A stretch of DNA of 64,000 bases from VAZQ01 sp036557665 (GTDB taxonomy: Bacteria > Pseudomonadota > Alphaproteobacteria > Rhizobiales > Xanthobacteraceae). Shown here piece by piece: positions 8,550-17,681 of this stretch (positions are counted from its first letter, which is position 1; each line of letters opens with the position of its first letter). The notes under the pieces are model-generated. The model made no database searches. It had not been told where the DNA came from and saw only the letters and a program-made list of their open reading frames with translations. A program made the translations under genes and the position numbers. The stretch covers positions 215,114-279,113 of the forward strand of contig DATBHG010000055.1 of NCBI GenBank assembly GCA_036557665.1. Reading direction: 5' to 3'.

Positions 8550-9503
8550 TCAACCTAGTGCCAGGGTCGCCCCAAACTGTTTATCATTCATGCGCGCAAA
8601 ATCATGGCGTGGATATACGTCTGTGGCCCGGCCAAAGAAGAACTCGTCGAACGCTTTCATAGCGCTGAAATGCAGCGGATCATTGACGCGCGCTAAGGCG
8701 ATCTGCGTAAAGAATGGCTCCGCCCCCGGAACCGCAACGAGCTCGAAGTGATTTGGGAATATCCGCGCCCAGTACGAAACGAGGTGATACCATGTGAAGG
8801 CTACGTCCGCGTAGCCGCGGGCCACCATCTCGGGAAGATCGCGATGCATGATGCCAAGGCGACCTGGGAAACTCGACTCCGCCGCGACGAGGGCATCGGC
8901 CGCGGGCTTTCCAAGCAACTCCTCAGTGGCAGCAAGGCACTTGGCACGAACATCGCCCGCATCCGGTAGGGCAATCCGCGTACCTGTGCGCACCGCGTCA
9001 GCTAGGCCATGAATGCCGAGCGGATTGCCTTTGCGGACAAGTAGCGCCACGCCACGGTTCTTACAGAAGAAACGCGCCTGCGGCTCGATGACGCCCAGCT
9101 GATGCAACTGCCGCAGAGGCTCCGGGTAGCCCATGAAGATATCAGGGTAGAAGCCCGATTTACGGCTCACGTCGAGCGTGAGGTTACCGAGCGCGATACC
9201 TCCGGCACGGATCATTTGCACGGCAATTGGCTGGGGTAGGGTCACCACAACTATGTTGTCTAGACTGAGATCAGCGTACCGGGGCTGTGACTTGGCCCAC
9301 GACGGGAATGCGCCGATAATGTCATCGCTGAGCAACACCATAAGGTGATTGCCTTCGGTGAAGATTACCAAACTCGCTGGCAATCCGATCCGGCCGACAA
9401 TGTCGAGCACCGTATCCGTATGCCCCGTAAACGATCGAATACCGGGTTGGAGCTTCGTTACGACTGGCCAAACAAGCGGCTCAAGCTGCATCTGGGTGAT
9501 CAC
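8550..9503 (-). CDS. ModA-like substrate-binding protein, no clear signal peptide
   Basis: A 317-residue protein of the periplasmic-binding-protein type II fold, closest by eye to molybdate-binding ModA-like solute-binding domains. Features are VVVTLPQPIAVQMIRAGGIALGN, RKSGFYPDIFMGYPEPLRQL, LVRKGNPLGIHGLADAV with TRIALPDAGD, and FELVAVPGAEPF. No export signal precedes the domain, so the protein may be a cytoplasmic sensor-like domain or the gene may have lost its 5' end. It follows the Bug gene on the same strand by 95 bp and may be cotranscribed with it. Confidence 0.55.
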   Translation of the reverse strand: MITQMQLEPLVWPVVTKLQPGIRSFTGHTDTVLDIVGRIGLPASLVIFTEGNHLMVLLSDDIIGAFPSWAKSQPRYADLSLDNIVVVTLPQPIAVQMIRAGGIALGNLTLDVSRKSGFYPDIFMGYPEPLRQLHQLGVIEPQARFFCKNRGVALLVRKGNPLGIHGLADAVRTGTRIALPDAGDVRAKCLAATEELLGKPAADALVAAESSFPGRLGIMHRDLPEMVARGYADVAFTWYHLVSYWARIFPNHFELVAVPGAEPFFTQIALARVNDPLHFSAMKAFDEFFFGRATDVYPRHDFARMNDKQFGATLALG

Positions 9504-9598
9504 ATTGCGCTATGGTTGGCGGTTGCATTTCGCCAATTCCTGAAGTTGCAGCACTCGATGTGTCGCCCGAGAAACCTGTGCCGCTTACCATCACTGCC

Positions 9599-10570
9599 TC
9601 ACTGCGCCCGGATGCCCGCATCTTGGATGACTTTTGCGCGCTTGACTATGTCGGTGCGGATTTGAGCGGCGAACTCCTCGGGGGTATTGCCGACCGGCTG
9701 AAAGCCGAGCGCCGCCAGCTGCTCTTTCATTGCTGGCTGCGCGAGGATGTCGGCGACGCGGCGATAGAGCAGCGTCGTGATCTCCTGTGGTGTTCCCCTG
9801 GGCATGAGCAGCGCCAACCAGTCATCGCACTCGATATCGCCATGGCCGGCTTCCGCCATGGTTGGCACCTGCGGCAACACCGGCAGCCGCGCCTTGCTCA
9901 TCACCGCAAGCCCGCGCAGCCTGCCGTCCATGACCTGCGGTGCGGCCGTTGCCGCGCTGGTGAAGCCGATCGGGGTATGGCCCGCGATCATTGAAGCGAT
10001 CGCTGGACCCGAGCCGTTGAAGGGGACATGCACCAGGTCAAGACCCAGCTTGAGGCGGAATGTTTCGCCCAACAGATGACTGGCCTGGCCGGCGCCGGCG
10101 GAAGCATAGCTGTATTTGCCGGGATTGGATTTGATGAGCGCGATAAGCTCATCGACCGTGTGGGTCGTCACCGATGGGTTCACGCTCAGGGCCACCACGT
10201 TGGTGACCGCGATCGTGATCGGGTCGAAGTCCTTGACGGGATCATACGGGATGGTGGGGTAGAGGGTTGGATTAACGACGTAGCCGCTGGCGGTCACGAG
10301 GATCGTGTAACCGTCGGGGGCGGCGTGGGCGGCGCGGCCGATGCCGATATTGCCGCCGGCCCCCGGGATGTTCTCGACATAAAACTGCTTGCCGGTGGCG
10401 TCAGATAATCTTTGTGCGATGAGCCGAGCAAACACATCGGTCGGACCGCCAGCCGCGAGCGGAACGATCATGCGTACGGGCCGCGACGGGTAGGTCTGCG
10501 ACCACGCGAGTTGGGTGACGATCGGAGCGGCGGCAGCGCCGATAACAGCAAAGAACTCTCGACGCGTCAT
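9599..10570 (-). CDS. Bug-family (TTT) solute-binding protein
   Basis: A 323-residue Bug-family receptor. The leader MTRREFFAVIGAAAAP is twin-arginine-like, followed by WSQTYPSRPVRMIVPLAAGG. Other landmarks are TDVFARLIAQRLSD, ENIPGAGGNIGIGRAAHA, SYASAGAGQASHLLGE, HTPIGFTSAATA and QVPTMAEAG. Members bind carboxylates in the periplasm for a TctAB permease; no such permease is nearby. This is the second Bug gene in the window and is only distantly similar to that at 1886-2863. Confidence 0.85.
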   Translation of the reverse strand: MTRREFFAVIGAAAAPIVTQLAWSQTYPSRPVRMIVPLAAGGPTDVFARLIAQRLSDATGKQFYVENIPGAGGNIGIGRAAHAAPDGYTILVTASGYVVNPTLYPTIPYDPVKDFDPITIAVTNVVALSVNPSVTTHTVDELIALIKSNPGKYSYASAGAGQASHLLGETFRLKLGLDLVHVPFNGSGPAIASMIAGHTPIGFTSAATAAPQVMDGRLRGLAVMSKARLPVLPQVPTMAEAGHGDIECDDWLALLMPRGTPQEITTLLYRRVADILAQPAMKEQLAALGFQPVGNTPEEFAAQIRTDIVKRAKVIQDAGIRAQ

Positions 10571-11269
10571 CTCGAAGCTTCCTGCGCTCGGGTGTCGGCT
10601 CCCTAATATGGACTACTGCAGCCGACGGCCCGCGTCGGTCTGCCCGAATAACGATAGCACATCACCGCGCGGCGGGAATCTCCGCTGCACTGCGGGACTC
10701 CCACCCGGCTTGTGACCGCTCAGGATCAAAGCACAAAGGCGGCGGTTAGCGGTGGCCCGCCCCACGAGGGTCCGCGGACGATTACGGATGAGATCGAGCT
10801 GGCTCTTGAGTGCCATGAGCCGACGTGAGCGATCGCAGCAAATAGCGCCACTACTCAATTACCTCGTTGGAGCGGGCGTGCAGCATGGGCGGAATGTCAA
10901 TGCCGAGATCTTTTTCATTGTGGCCCCCCAAATCCAATTCGGCCGCGCGTCCGCGCCGATCTCTCAACGCGCGTTTACGACGCGTACCGAACCTGGCTCC
11001 AGCCTAAGGCGATTCGGCGGGCGTCGAGGTGATGTGGGCGTTTTCTGTCGCCGTGTTGCAGCGGGCAACGAAGCTCTGACGGCTCTGCGGATGCCCGAGT
11101 GCAGCCACGCGAACGAGGCCGGGAACGACAAAACGCCAGTTTGGCCGCGAGGTCACGAGAGTTCGTCGTGCTCTGACAGTGTCCCCTCATGGAACGGCGT
11201 CTCTTCATGGAAGTGAACGAGATGATCGCCCAACAGACCGGCAAAATGCCTTAGGATGCGATCCGACCA
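10571..11269. other. Gene-poor stretch with ABC_sub_bind debris
   Basis: About 700 bp without an intact gene. It contains the downstream-module core near 10826-10844 and the C-terminal ABC_sub_bind remnant listed separately. The rest shows no supported gene, although a short frame ending IAQQTGKMP stops at about 11253 and may be another fragment. Confidence 0.45.
10851..10943 (-). pseudogene. ABC_sub_bind C-terminal tail remnant
   Basis: The minus strand reads KDLGIDIPPMLHARSNEVIE and then a stop. This corresponds to the AKALGLDVPPTLLARADEVIE-type ending of ABC_sub_bind proteins. The rest of the gene is absent. Confidence 0.65.
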
Positions 11270-11490
11270 TGTTGGACTTTACGGGGCAGATCGCGGTCGT
11301 CACTGGGGCCTCCAAGGGGATCGGCTATTTCATGGCAAAAGAGCTCGCCGTTGCCGGTGCGCATGTCATTGCAGTCGCGCGGTCCCAACACGGCCTTCGA
11401 AACTCCAGGACGAGTACGATGGAAAGGTGAAAGATCGCTTCACGCTCAGGGCTGTCAATCTGGCCGACATGAATGCGATCGAGCTTCTTC
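11270..11490 (+). pseudogene. Short-chain dehydrogenase N-terminal remnant
   Basis: From ATG 11270 the frame gives a Rossmann start of the SDR family, IAVVTGASKGIGYFMAKELA, with the TGxxxGIG coenzyme loop and the second strand HVIAVAR. A shift at about 11398 moves homology to another frame, which reads LQDEYDGKVKDRFTLRAVNLAD. It then ends where the convergent Ldh-type gene begins. The Ser-Tyr-Lys catalytic part is missing. Confidence 0.7.
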
Positions 11491-11504
11491 GATTTGCACG
11501 ATGG

Positions 11505-12538
11505 TCAGGCAATCAACCGGTGCGCAACACCGAGATCGCGTGCCAGGCCGACAACATCAGACCAGAGCCCGTCGGGAATCTGCAATCCCTTGTTGCAACT
11601 TTGCTTCCCGCGCAGGGCACTTCCCTGTCCTGGGATCAGGATGGCATCGGTATTCGGCCCTGTCGGCCCGGATGCGATTTCACCGAGCAGGCTCTCGATG
11701 CTTCGATAGTAGTCGTCGAGCGCCTGAAATGCTTCGACACGGACGGCGCCAACCAGAATCGCCCCGCCGCTCGGCGGCCACATGCCGCTGAGCACTCCGC
11801 ACAGGATCTCCACCGCAAGGGCAAGGGCGTAACCCTTGTGACCGCCGAGCGGAGCAAGCGTGCCATGTGGCGGCAAAGCCTTGGACGGATCGCGCGTGGG
11901 ATATCCCGCGGCATCGAAGGCCCATCCTTCCGGCAGCAATTTCCCCAGCTTGGCGGCCAGCAGGACATGGCCGCGCGCACCCTGGGTCGTCGACAGATCG
12001 ACCACGACGGGAGCGCTGTCCCTGCGCGGGAAGCCGAAGGCAATCGGGTTCGTTCCGAAGATGGGCTTGGTTCCACCCACGGCGCTACCCAAGCCGAGGA
12101 GGGATGCCCCGAGCACGCCACGAGGCCGACAAGGCCATTGCCGGCCGCGGCCTCCACATAGTAGCCGAGCCGCCCGATGTGGTTCGCATTGCGCACCAGC
12201 GCCAGGCAGACGCCCTGCTTCTGCGCCCGCTCGACGCACATCGTCATCGTTTGCGTCGTGACGACCTGGCCCCACCCGTTGCCGCCATCCAGCAGGAGCG
12301 TCGATCCGAATTCACGCTCGATCTTGAGCTCGGCCGGCGAGGCGATCTTCCCTTCTCGCATCCAGTTGACGTAGGGTCGTAATCGGATCAAACCCTGCCC
12401 GCGGTTCTCACGCGCCTCGGCGTCGACAAGCTGCTCCGCGACTAGGCGCGCATCATCGGAATCGGCGCCGGCGGCACCGAGCAGCGCGCGTACGAGGTCA
12501 TTCAGATCTTGGCTGCGAATTGGTCCTACGAACGTCAC
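11505..12538 (-). pseudogene. Ldh-family (malate/L-lactate/ureidoglycolate-type) oxidoreductase, frameshifted
   Basis: Two frames together give a protein of about 344 residues of the Ldh_2 family (NAD(P)-dependent 2-hydroxyacid or ureidoglycolate dehydrogenase fold). The first frame has RENRGQGLIRL and LVRNANHIGRLGYYVEAAA. The second has GTNPIAFGFPR, VVVDLSTTQGARGHV, GHKGYALALAVEIL and LSGMWPPSGGA. They join by a one-base shift near 12105. It starts 14 bp after livF on the same strand and is likely the last gene of that operon, suggesting a 2-hydroxyacid or ureido-acid substrate for the transporter. It could be intact if the shift is a sequencing error. Confidence 0.75.
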
Positions 12539-12551
12539 GAGCGCATTCCCC

Positions 12552-13256
12552 CTAGTAGCCGAGATAGGCTCGTCGAACCTGCTCGTCGTCCAACAGGTCG
12601 CCGGCCATTCCGTGTTTCACGATGACTCCCGTCTCCAGCACGTAGCCACGATGCGCGATCGATAGCGCCACGTTGGCGTTCTGTTCCACCAGCAGGAGCG
12701 TCGTACCCTGCCGATTCAGCTCGATCAGCACGTCGAAGATGCCATCGACCAGGGCCGGCGCCAGACCGAGCGACGGCTCGTCGAGCATCAGCAGCCGGGG
12801 ATTGGCCATCAGACCGCGCCCGATGGCCAGCATCTGCTGCTCGCCCCCGGAGAGCGTCCCTGCACTCTGGTGGCGACGCTTGGAGAGAATGGGAAAGAGT
12901 TGCCACACCCGGTCGAGCCGACTGGCCCGTTCGTTGGAGTTGCGGCAGAAATACGCACCGAGATCGAGGTTGTCGCCGACCGTCATCTGCGGAAAGACCT
13001 GCCGCCCCTCGGGCACGTGGATAACGCCGAGCTTCACCAGTCGATGAGCAGGCAGTTTGTCGATCCGTTGTCCGTCGAGGAGAATCTCGCCCTCTGCGCA
13101 TGGCACGAGGGAGGAGATGGCACGCAATGTCGTGCTCTTTCCGGCGCCGTTTGCCCCAACCAGCACGACCGTTTCGCCAGGGTCGACGCGGATGTCGATT
13201 CCGTGCAGCGCCTGCACCTCACCGTATCGAACTCGTACTTCCTTAAGCTCGAGCAC
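12552..13256 (-). CDS. livF: Branched-chain amino-acid ABC transporter ATPase LivF
   Basis: A 234-residue ATPase. Walker A is GANGAGKST, the signature is LSGGEQQ, Walker B is LLMLDEPS and the switch region is LLVEQNANVAL; the end is VRRAYLGY. I chose GTG 13256, which overlaps the end of livG and gives the usual LivF start VLELKEVRV. A longer reading from 13346 would sit entirely inside livG. It powers uptake together with LivG on the cytoplasmic side. Confidence 0.88.
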   Translation of the reverse strand: MLELKEVRVRYGEVQALHGIDIRVDPGETVVLVGANGAGKSTTLRAISSLVPCAEGEILLDGQRIDKLPAHRLVKLGVIHVPEGRQVFPQMTVGDNLDLGAYFCRNSNERASRLDRVWQLFPILSKRRHQSAGTLSGGEQQMLAIGRGLMANPRLLMLDEPSLGLAPALVDGIFDVLIELNRQGTTLLLVEQNANVALSIAHRGYVLETGVIVKHGMAGDLLDDEQVRRAYLGY

Positions 13257-14061
13257 GGACGCGCGTTTCCTTCCCGAGGTAAGCCTCGATGACTTTGGGG
13301 TTGGCCCGAATCTCCGCCGGTGCGCCCTCGGCGATCTTGGTTCCATTGTCGAGAACCGCGATGCGGTCGCAAACCCCCATCACTACGCGCATGTGATGCT
13401 CGACCAGCACGACCGTCAAGCTTCGGTCGCGTAAGCGTCGAGCTACGCCGAGCAGCTCGTTGCATTCCTGCGGGTTCATTCCGGCCGCGGGCTCGTCGAG
13501 CAGAAGCAGCTTCGGGTCTGTGGCCAGGGCGCGCGCGATCTCCACCCGTCGCCGGTCGCCATAGGGCAGATGCTTCACTGCCGTATTGATCTTCTTCTCC
13601 AGCCCGACGAACGCGATTTCTTCGAAGGCCCTTTCGCGGCAGGCGCGCTCTTCCTCCCGCGCGCCGCGCGTGCCTAGCAGTTGCGCTACCGGTCCGGCCT
13701 CGCGGCCGGCTTGGCGGCCGATCAGCACCGTCTGAAAGACCGTCATCTCGGGGAAAAGCCGCAGGTTCTGGAACGTCCTGGCCAGACCCATTCTGGCTCG
13801 CTTCCAGCTCGGCTGTGCCGTGATGTCCCGGTTTGCAAACAGTATTCGCCCCGAGGTCGGCATGGTGAACCCGGTCAGGGCGTTAAACAGCGTCGTCTTG
13901 CCTGCGCCGTTCGGTCCGATGATGCCGAAGACTTCCCCGGCGCGAACCTGCAGCGACACCGCGTTGACGGCGACGAGCCCGCCGAACGCAACTGTGAGCG
14001 CATCCGACGTCAGGAGCGTATTGTTGGATCGGCCCTCTTGTTCTGCCGACCGGTCAAGCAC
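13243..14061 (-). CDS. livG: Branched-chain amino-acid ABC transporter ATPase LivG
   Basis: A 272-residue ATPase with Walker A GPNGAGKTT, Walker B LLLLDEPAAG and the LivG-specific insert around FQNLRLFPEMTV and IGRQAG. The signature is atypical (LPYGDRRRVEIARALA), as is common in LivG. The C-terminal VIEAYLGK element is present. It overlaps livM by 8 bp and livF by 14 bp, showing translational coupling in livJHMGF. Confidence 0.9.
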   Translation of the reverse strand: MLDRSAEQEGRSNNTLLTSDALTVAFGGLVAVNAVSLQVRAGEVFGIIGPNGAGKTTLFNALTGFTMPTSGRILFANRDITAQPSWKRARMGLARTFQNLRLFPEMTVFQTVLIGRQAGREAGPVAQLLGTRGAREEERACRERAFEEIAFVGLEKKINTAVKHLPYGDRRRVEIARALATDPKLLLLDEPAAGMNPQECNELLGVARRLRDRSLTVVLVEHHMRVVMGVCDRIAVLDNGTKIAEGAPAEIRANPKVIEAYLGKETRVRARA

Positions 14062-15112
14062 GACGCGGCGCCTCCGGCTCGGTCCACATCGGCGGGTTTT
14101 GTCCCCAGCGGAGATCTCCCAGGATGCCTTGCGGGCACAGGGTAGCCATCAGCATCAGCAAAGCGCCGTAGCTCAGGATGCGGATCTCGGGCACCGCTCG
14201 CAGCAGCTCGGGAAGCACCACCAGAAGCGCTGCTCCGACGAGCGATCCGACAACGTTGCCGCGCCCGCCGACGATCAGCATCGTGAGCGCCAGGATCGAG
14301 ATGTTCGATGTGAAATTTTCCGGGCTGAGATAGGTGATGTAGTGGGCAAAGAGGCTGCCCGCAATGCCGGCGAGAGCGGCTCCAAAACCGAATGCCGCCA
14401 CTTGGTAGCGCAACGTGGGAATACCGACGGACGCGGCTGCCAATTCGTCGTCGCGGACCGCAAGCAGGACCTGCCCCGGCATCGTGTTAACGAGGCGCAG
14501 GACAACGCTTATGACGATCAGCAGCACGGCGATGACCAGATAGGCGTACGCCTGTTGATCGATGAATTCGAAGCCGAATATCACCGGCGCCGGGATCGCT
14601 CTCATGCCCAGCGATCCGCCCGTCATGCTCTCCCAGTTACGGAAGATCAGATAGGCGATCTCGCCGAATCCGAATGTCGCCATCCCGAGATAGATGCCGC
14701 GCAGACGCAGACGCATGAACGGAATGGCCAGAAGCAACCCGATGACCAAGGGCACCACCGCGGCGATCAGCAGCGCGCCGAGGTAGGGGACCCCATACTG
14801 CATCACGGCAATCGCACTGGCATAGGCACCGAAGCCGTAAAACGCAGCCTGACCGAGCGCCAGCAGTCCCGCAAATCCGATGACGACATTGAGGCCCAGG
14901 GTGAGGATCGCATAGATCCCCCACATGATGACGAGATGCAGATAATAGCCGTCGCTTGTCGCCGTCGCTAATCCGGCGACTGCTATCGGTACCAGCCAAG
15001 GTATCAGCCCGAGCAGCGATGCAGCGTGGAATTGGCTTGTTCGGGGTGAAACAACGGACGCTTGCAAAAACGCCCCAACTGCTTCCGACTGCAAGTCGGG
15101 TGGCTTGACCAT
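14054..15112 (-). CDS. livM: Branched-chain amino-acid ABC permease LivM
   Basis: A 352-residue permease with about ten hydrophobic segments. It has the LivM landmarks LTLGLNVVIGFAGLLALGQAAFYGFGAYA, FGFGEIAYLIFRNW, LLAVRDDELAAASVGI and SILALTMLIVGGRGNVVGSLVGA (fragments of the transmembrane core). About 35 extra residues precede the first membrane segment. It pairs with LivH to form the channel and is 12 bp downstream of livH. Confidence 0.9.
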   Translation of the reverse strand: MVKPPDLQSEAVGAFLQASVVSPRTSQFHAASLLGLIPWLVPIAVAGLATATSDGYYLHLVIMWGIYAILTLGLNVVIGFAGLLALGQAAFYGFGAYASAIAVMQYGVPYLGALLIAAVVPLVIGLLLAIPFMRLRLRGIYLGMATFGFGEIAYLIFRNWESMTGGSLGMRAIPAPVIFGFEFIDQQAYAYLVIAVLLIVISVVLRLVNTMPGQVLLAVRDDELAAASVGIPTLRYQVAAFGFGAALAGIAGSLFAHYITYLSPENFTSNISILALTMLIVGGRGNVVGSLVGAALLVVLPELLRAVPEIRILSYGALLMLMATLCPQGILGDLRWGQNPPMWTEPEAPRRA

Positions 15113-15124
15113 CGCCGCTCACAC

Positions 15125-16006
15125 TCAGACTTTTTCTTGATGCAAAGTGCCCAGGATGCCCTGCGGCCGGACGAGAAAGATGACGATGAGAATGGCGAAC
15201 GCGATCGCATCCCGATACGCGAACGAGATGTAGCTGCCGCCGAAAACTTCCGCCATGCCGAGGGTCATGCCGCCAAGGCCGGCGCCGAGCACGCTGCCCA
15301 TTCCACCCAGGACGGCCGCGACGAACCCCTTGATCCCGGGCGCAAACCCCATCGAGGGATGGGCATAGTTGTAGTATGCGCCCATGAGCATGCCGGCCAC
15401 TGCAGCCAGCCCCGACCCGATGGCAAAGACCTGGCGGACCGTCCGGTTGAGATCGATGCCCATCAAGGCTGCGGCAGTGGGATTCTGCGCGGTTGCGCGA
15501 ATGGCCCGCCCCCAACGAGCATAGCGGATCAGCAACTGCAGGCTGATCATCAGAACGGCCGAAAGCGACACGATGATCACTTCGGTGTAGGTGATGCGCG
15601 CCGACCCTATCCTAAGAACGCCATCGGGAAGAGACAGCGGATAGGGGCGCACATCGGCTCCCCAAATCAGCTGTGCAAGAGCCTCCAGCATGATGCCGGC
15701 ACCCAGCGTGCTGACCAAGGCCAACGCCCGGTGCGCTCCCTTGTGTCGCAACGGCGCCACTGCCACGCGTTCCACCACAACACCGAGCATTGCGATGGCC
15801 AGGATGGTTATGAGGGCAATGCCGAGGAAGCCGAGCCGCGGCGCGGCGAGGCCCAAGGCGAGGCTGATGTAGACCCCGGCCATCACGAGGCTGCCGTGGC
15901 TGAAGTTGATGATCTCCAGAATGCTGAACACCAGGGAGAAGCCCACGGCGATCAAGGCGTAGACGCTTCCGAGAACGATACCGTTGACGATCTGCTGCTC
16001 CAGCAT
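15125..16006 (-). CDS. livH: Branched-chain amino-acid ABC permease LivH
   Basis: A 293-residue multi-pass permease. The start MLEQQIVNGIVLGSVYALIA and FSILEIINFSHGSLVMAGVY are typical of LivH, as are RATAQNPTAAALMGID and GFAPGIKGFVAAVLGGMG. It lies 12 bp after the receptor gene, in the same operon. Confidence 0.9.
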   Translation of the reverse strand: MLEQQIVNGIVLGSVYALIAVGFSLVFSILEIINFSHGSLVMAGVYISLALGLAAPRLGFLGIALITILAIAMLGVVVERVAVAPLRHKGAHRALALVSTLGAGIMLEALAQLIWGADVRPYPLSLPDGVLRIGSARITYTEVIIVSLSAVLMISLQLLIRYARWGRAIRATAQNPTAAALMGIDLNRTVRQVFAIGSGLAAVAGMLMGAYYNYAHPSMGFAPGIKGFVAAVLGGMGSVLGAGLGGMTLGMAEVFGGSYISFAYRDAIAFAILIVIFLVRPQGILGTLHQEKV

Positions 16007-16018
16007 CGCGCCCGAGCC

Positions 16019-17191
16019 TTAATCGCCCGGTGCCAGCGCCCACTTGCCGTTTTTGACTTCCACCCAGAAGATTTTCTTCTCGGGCAGTCTTTCAGCGTTG
16101 AAGCTGATCTTGCCGACGATGCCGGGAAAGTCCTTGGTCCCGGCGACCTCGGTCGTCAGCTTGTCGCGATCGCAACCGACGGCCTGGAACGCCTTCTTCA
16201 GGATCATCACGGCATCATACGTGCTGATGTGGTACTGAAGCGGCTCCTTGCCGGTTGCCTTCTTGAACTTTTGATCCGCCTGGGCAACGGGCTGGGACTC
16301 CAGGGTCGAAAGGAAGTCCGTCCAGCTCACGACGCCGTCCGCCGAGCTCCCCGCCAGCTCGATGAACTGAGGATAGACGATTGTTCCTTGACCGACTATC
16401 GGGCCGGTGTACCCGAGTTGTCGGGCCTGGCGAACGATGAGCGCGCCCTCGGTGTAGTGCGTATTGAGGACGAGCGCTTCCGGCTTCTTTTCCAGCACGA
16501 CCGTCAACTGCGCCTTGAAGTCCCTGTCCCCCTGCGTGTACACGGCATCTGCTACGATCGGAATGCTCTTGCCTGCAGCCCATTCCTTTTCGACCTTCGT
16601 TACCGCCTCGCCCCAGTCATCCTTGACATGGATGATCGCGAAATTGTGCGCGCCAAACCGGTCTACGGCATACTTCGGGACAAGCGGCCCATACGTGCCG
16701 AGGTCCAGCGACATGATGTAGAAGTGCGTGTTCTTCGTAACCAGGGAAGGCGTGGACGCGCTCGGAGAGATCGCAACGAGCTTCGCGCGCTTCAACACCG
16801 GGATGGCGGCGGACGAGGACGCCGTGCTCGACGGACCGATCACCGCGTAGACGTCGGTGTTGGAGGCGAGCCGCTGGGCCGCCGCGACAGCTTCGTTCGG
16901 CTGGCCTTCATCATCCAGGATCTGAAGCTGCAATTTGCTGCCGTTGATGCCGCCGGCAGCGTTGATCTCGTCGATTGCGACCTTGGCACCTTCGGTGAAT
17001 TGTTGGCCCTGCTCGGCCTTGCTTCCCGTTACGGGTGCGATGACACCAATTCCGATTTCCGCCGGGCAAGCCTTCTGAGCCAGCGCCGGAAGGACAGAAA
17101 ACGGAAGACTCGGGAGCAGCGCGGCCGCGACGGCACTGCCCTGAAGCATGAGACGAAGTGTCCTCGCACCAGCATGACCGTGTCGATTCAT
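16019..17191 (-). CDS. Branched-chain amino-acid-type ABC receptor (LivJ/LivK family)
   Basis: A 390-residue periplasmic receptor of type I fold. The signal peptide is about residues 1-39, ending LPALAQKA. The mature part has GIGVIAPVTGSKAEQGQQF, GAKVAIDEINAAGGINGSKL, LVAISPSASTPSL and GQGTIVYPQF. I chose ATG 17191 because it begins the signal peptide. It heads the livJHMGF-ldh operon. A decayed IclR gene lies just upstream on the same strand, probably its lost regulator. Confidence 0.88.
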   Translation of the reverse strand: MNRHGHAGARTLRLMLQGSAVAAALLPSLPFSVLPALAQKACPAEIGIGVIAPVTGSKAEQGQQFTEGAKVAIDEINAAGGINGSKLQLQILDDEGQPNEAVAAAQRLASNTDVYAVIGPSSTASSSAAIPVLKRAKLVAISPSASTPSLVTKNTHFYIMSLDLGTYGPLVPKYAVDRFGAHNFAIIHVKDDWGEAVTKVEKEWAAGKSIPIVADAVYTQGDRDFKAQLTVVLEKKPEALVLNTHYTEGALIVRQARQLGYTGPIVGQGTIVYPQFIELAGSSADGVVSWTDFLSTLESQPVAQADQKFKKATGKEPLQYHISTYDAVMILKKAFQAVGCDRDKLTTEVAGTKDFPGIVGKISFNAERLPEKKIFWVEVKNGKWALAPGD

Positions 17192-17271
17192 GACCGCACT
17201 CCTCCAGATGGAAATTCGTGGCGTAGTCTCATGCGCAAATCTTGCAGTGACGGTGCCCTCTCCATGCGCAG

Positions 17272-17622
17272 TCAAACGCCGCCTTCATAGCCGAGCCGTC
17301 TCGATACCCTGTCTGCAGCTTTGCGCACGGCCATCCCGAGCTTGGGAAACCGCTGGACTGCGATTTGCCCGGAACGGCCCGAAATGCCGATCGAGGCGAT
17401 CGCACGACCTGTCGAGTCGAAGCAGGGTCGGCGCCGCCTCGTGCCGCAGATCGGGATCTCGCGAATATGCGGTGCCGAGTTGAAATGCCTTCAGCCCGAT
17501 CCGGTACCATCCGGATTCCGAATCCTGCTGCGCGTATCCGAGCTCAACCAACGTCGCCAACAAACGATGGGTCGTGCTCTTGTTCCAATCCCACTCCTTC
17601 GCGAGCGCCGTCTGGAATAACG
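17272..17622 (-). pseudogene. IclR-family regulator with internal deletion
   Basis: The 5' part reads LAKEWDWNKSTTHRLLATL and GYRIGLKAFQLGTAYSRDP-like text, the recognition helix and linker of an IclR regulator. The 3' part, in another frame, reads AIASIGISGRSGQIA, FPKLGMAVRKAADRVSRRLGY and a stop, the C-terminal helix of the effector domain. About 120 residues between them are missing and the true start is lost. It lies between a Liv operon and the amidohydrolase. Confidence 0.7.
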
Positions 17623-17681
17623 ATGACAGTGGGGCGGCGACCTGTCAATAATCGAGCGAAAAGCCGCGAAGAGGATCGAAA

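Noticed and set aside
15062..17290. Very long open frame (742 codons) on the plus strand
   Set aside because: It lies antisense to livH and livJ, which have clear family motifs. The translation is rich in Arg/His/Asp with no domain, as expected from the reverse strand of GC-rich coding DNA.
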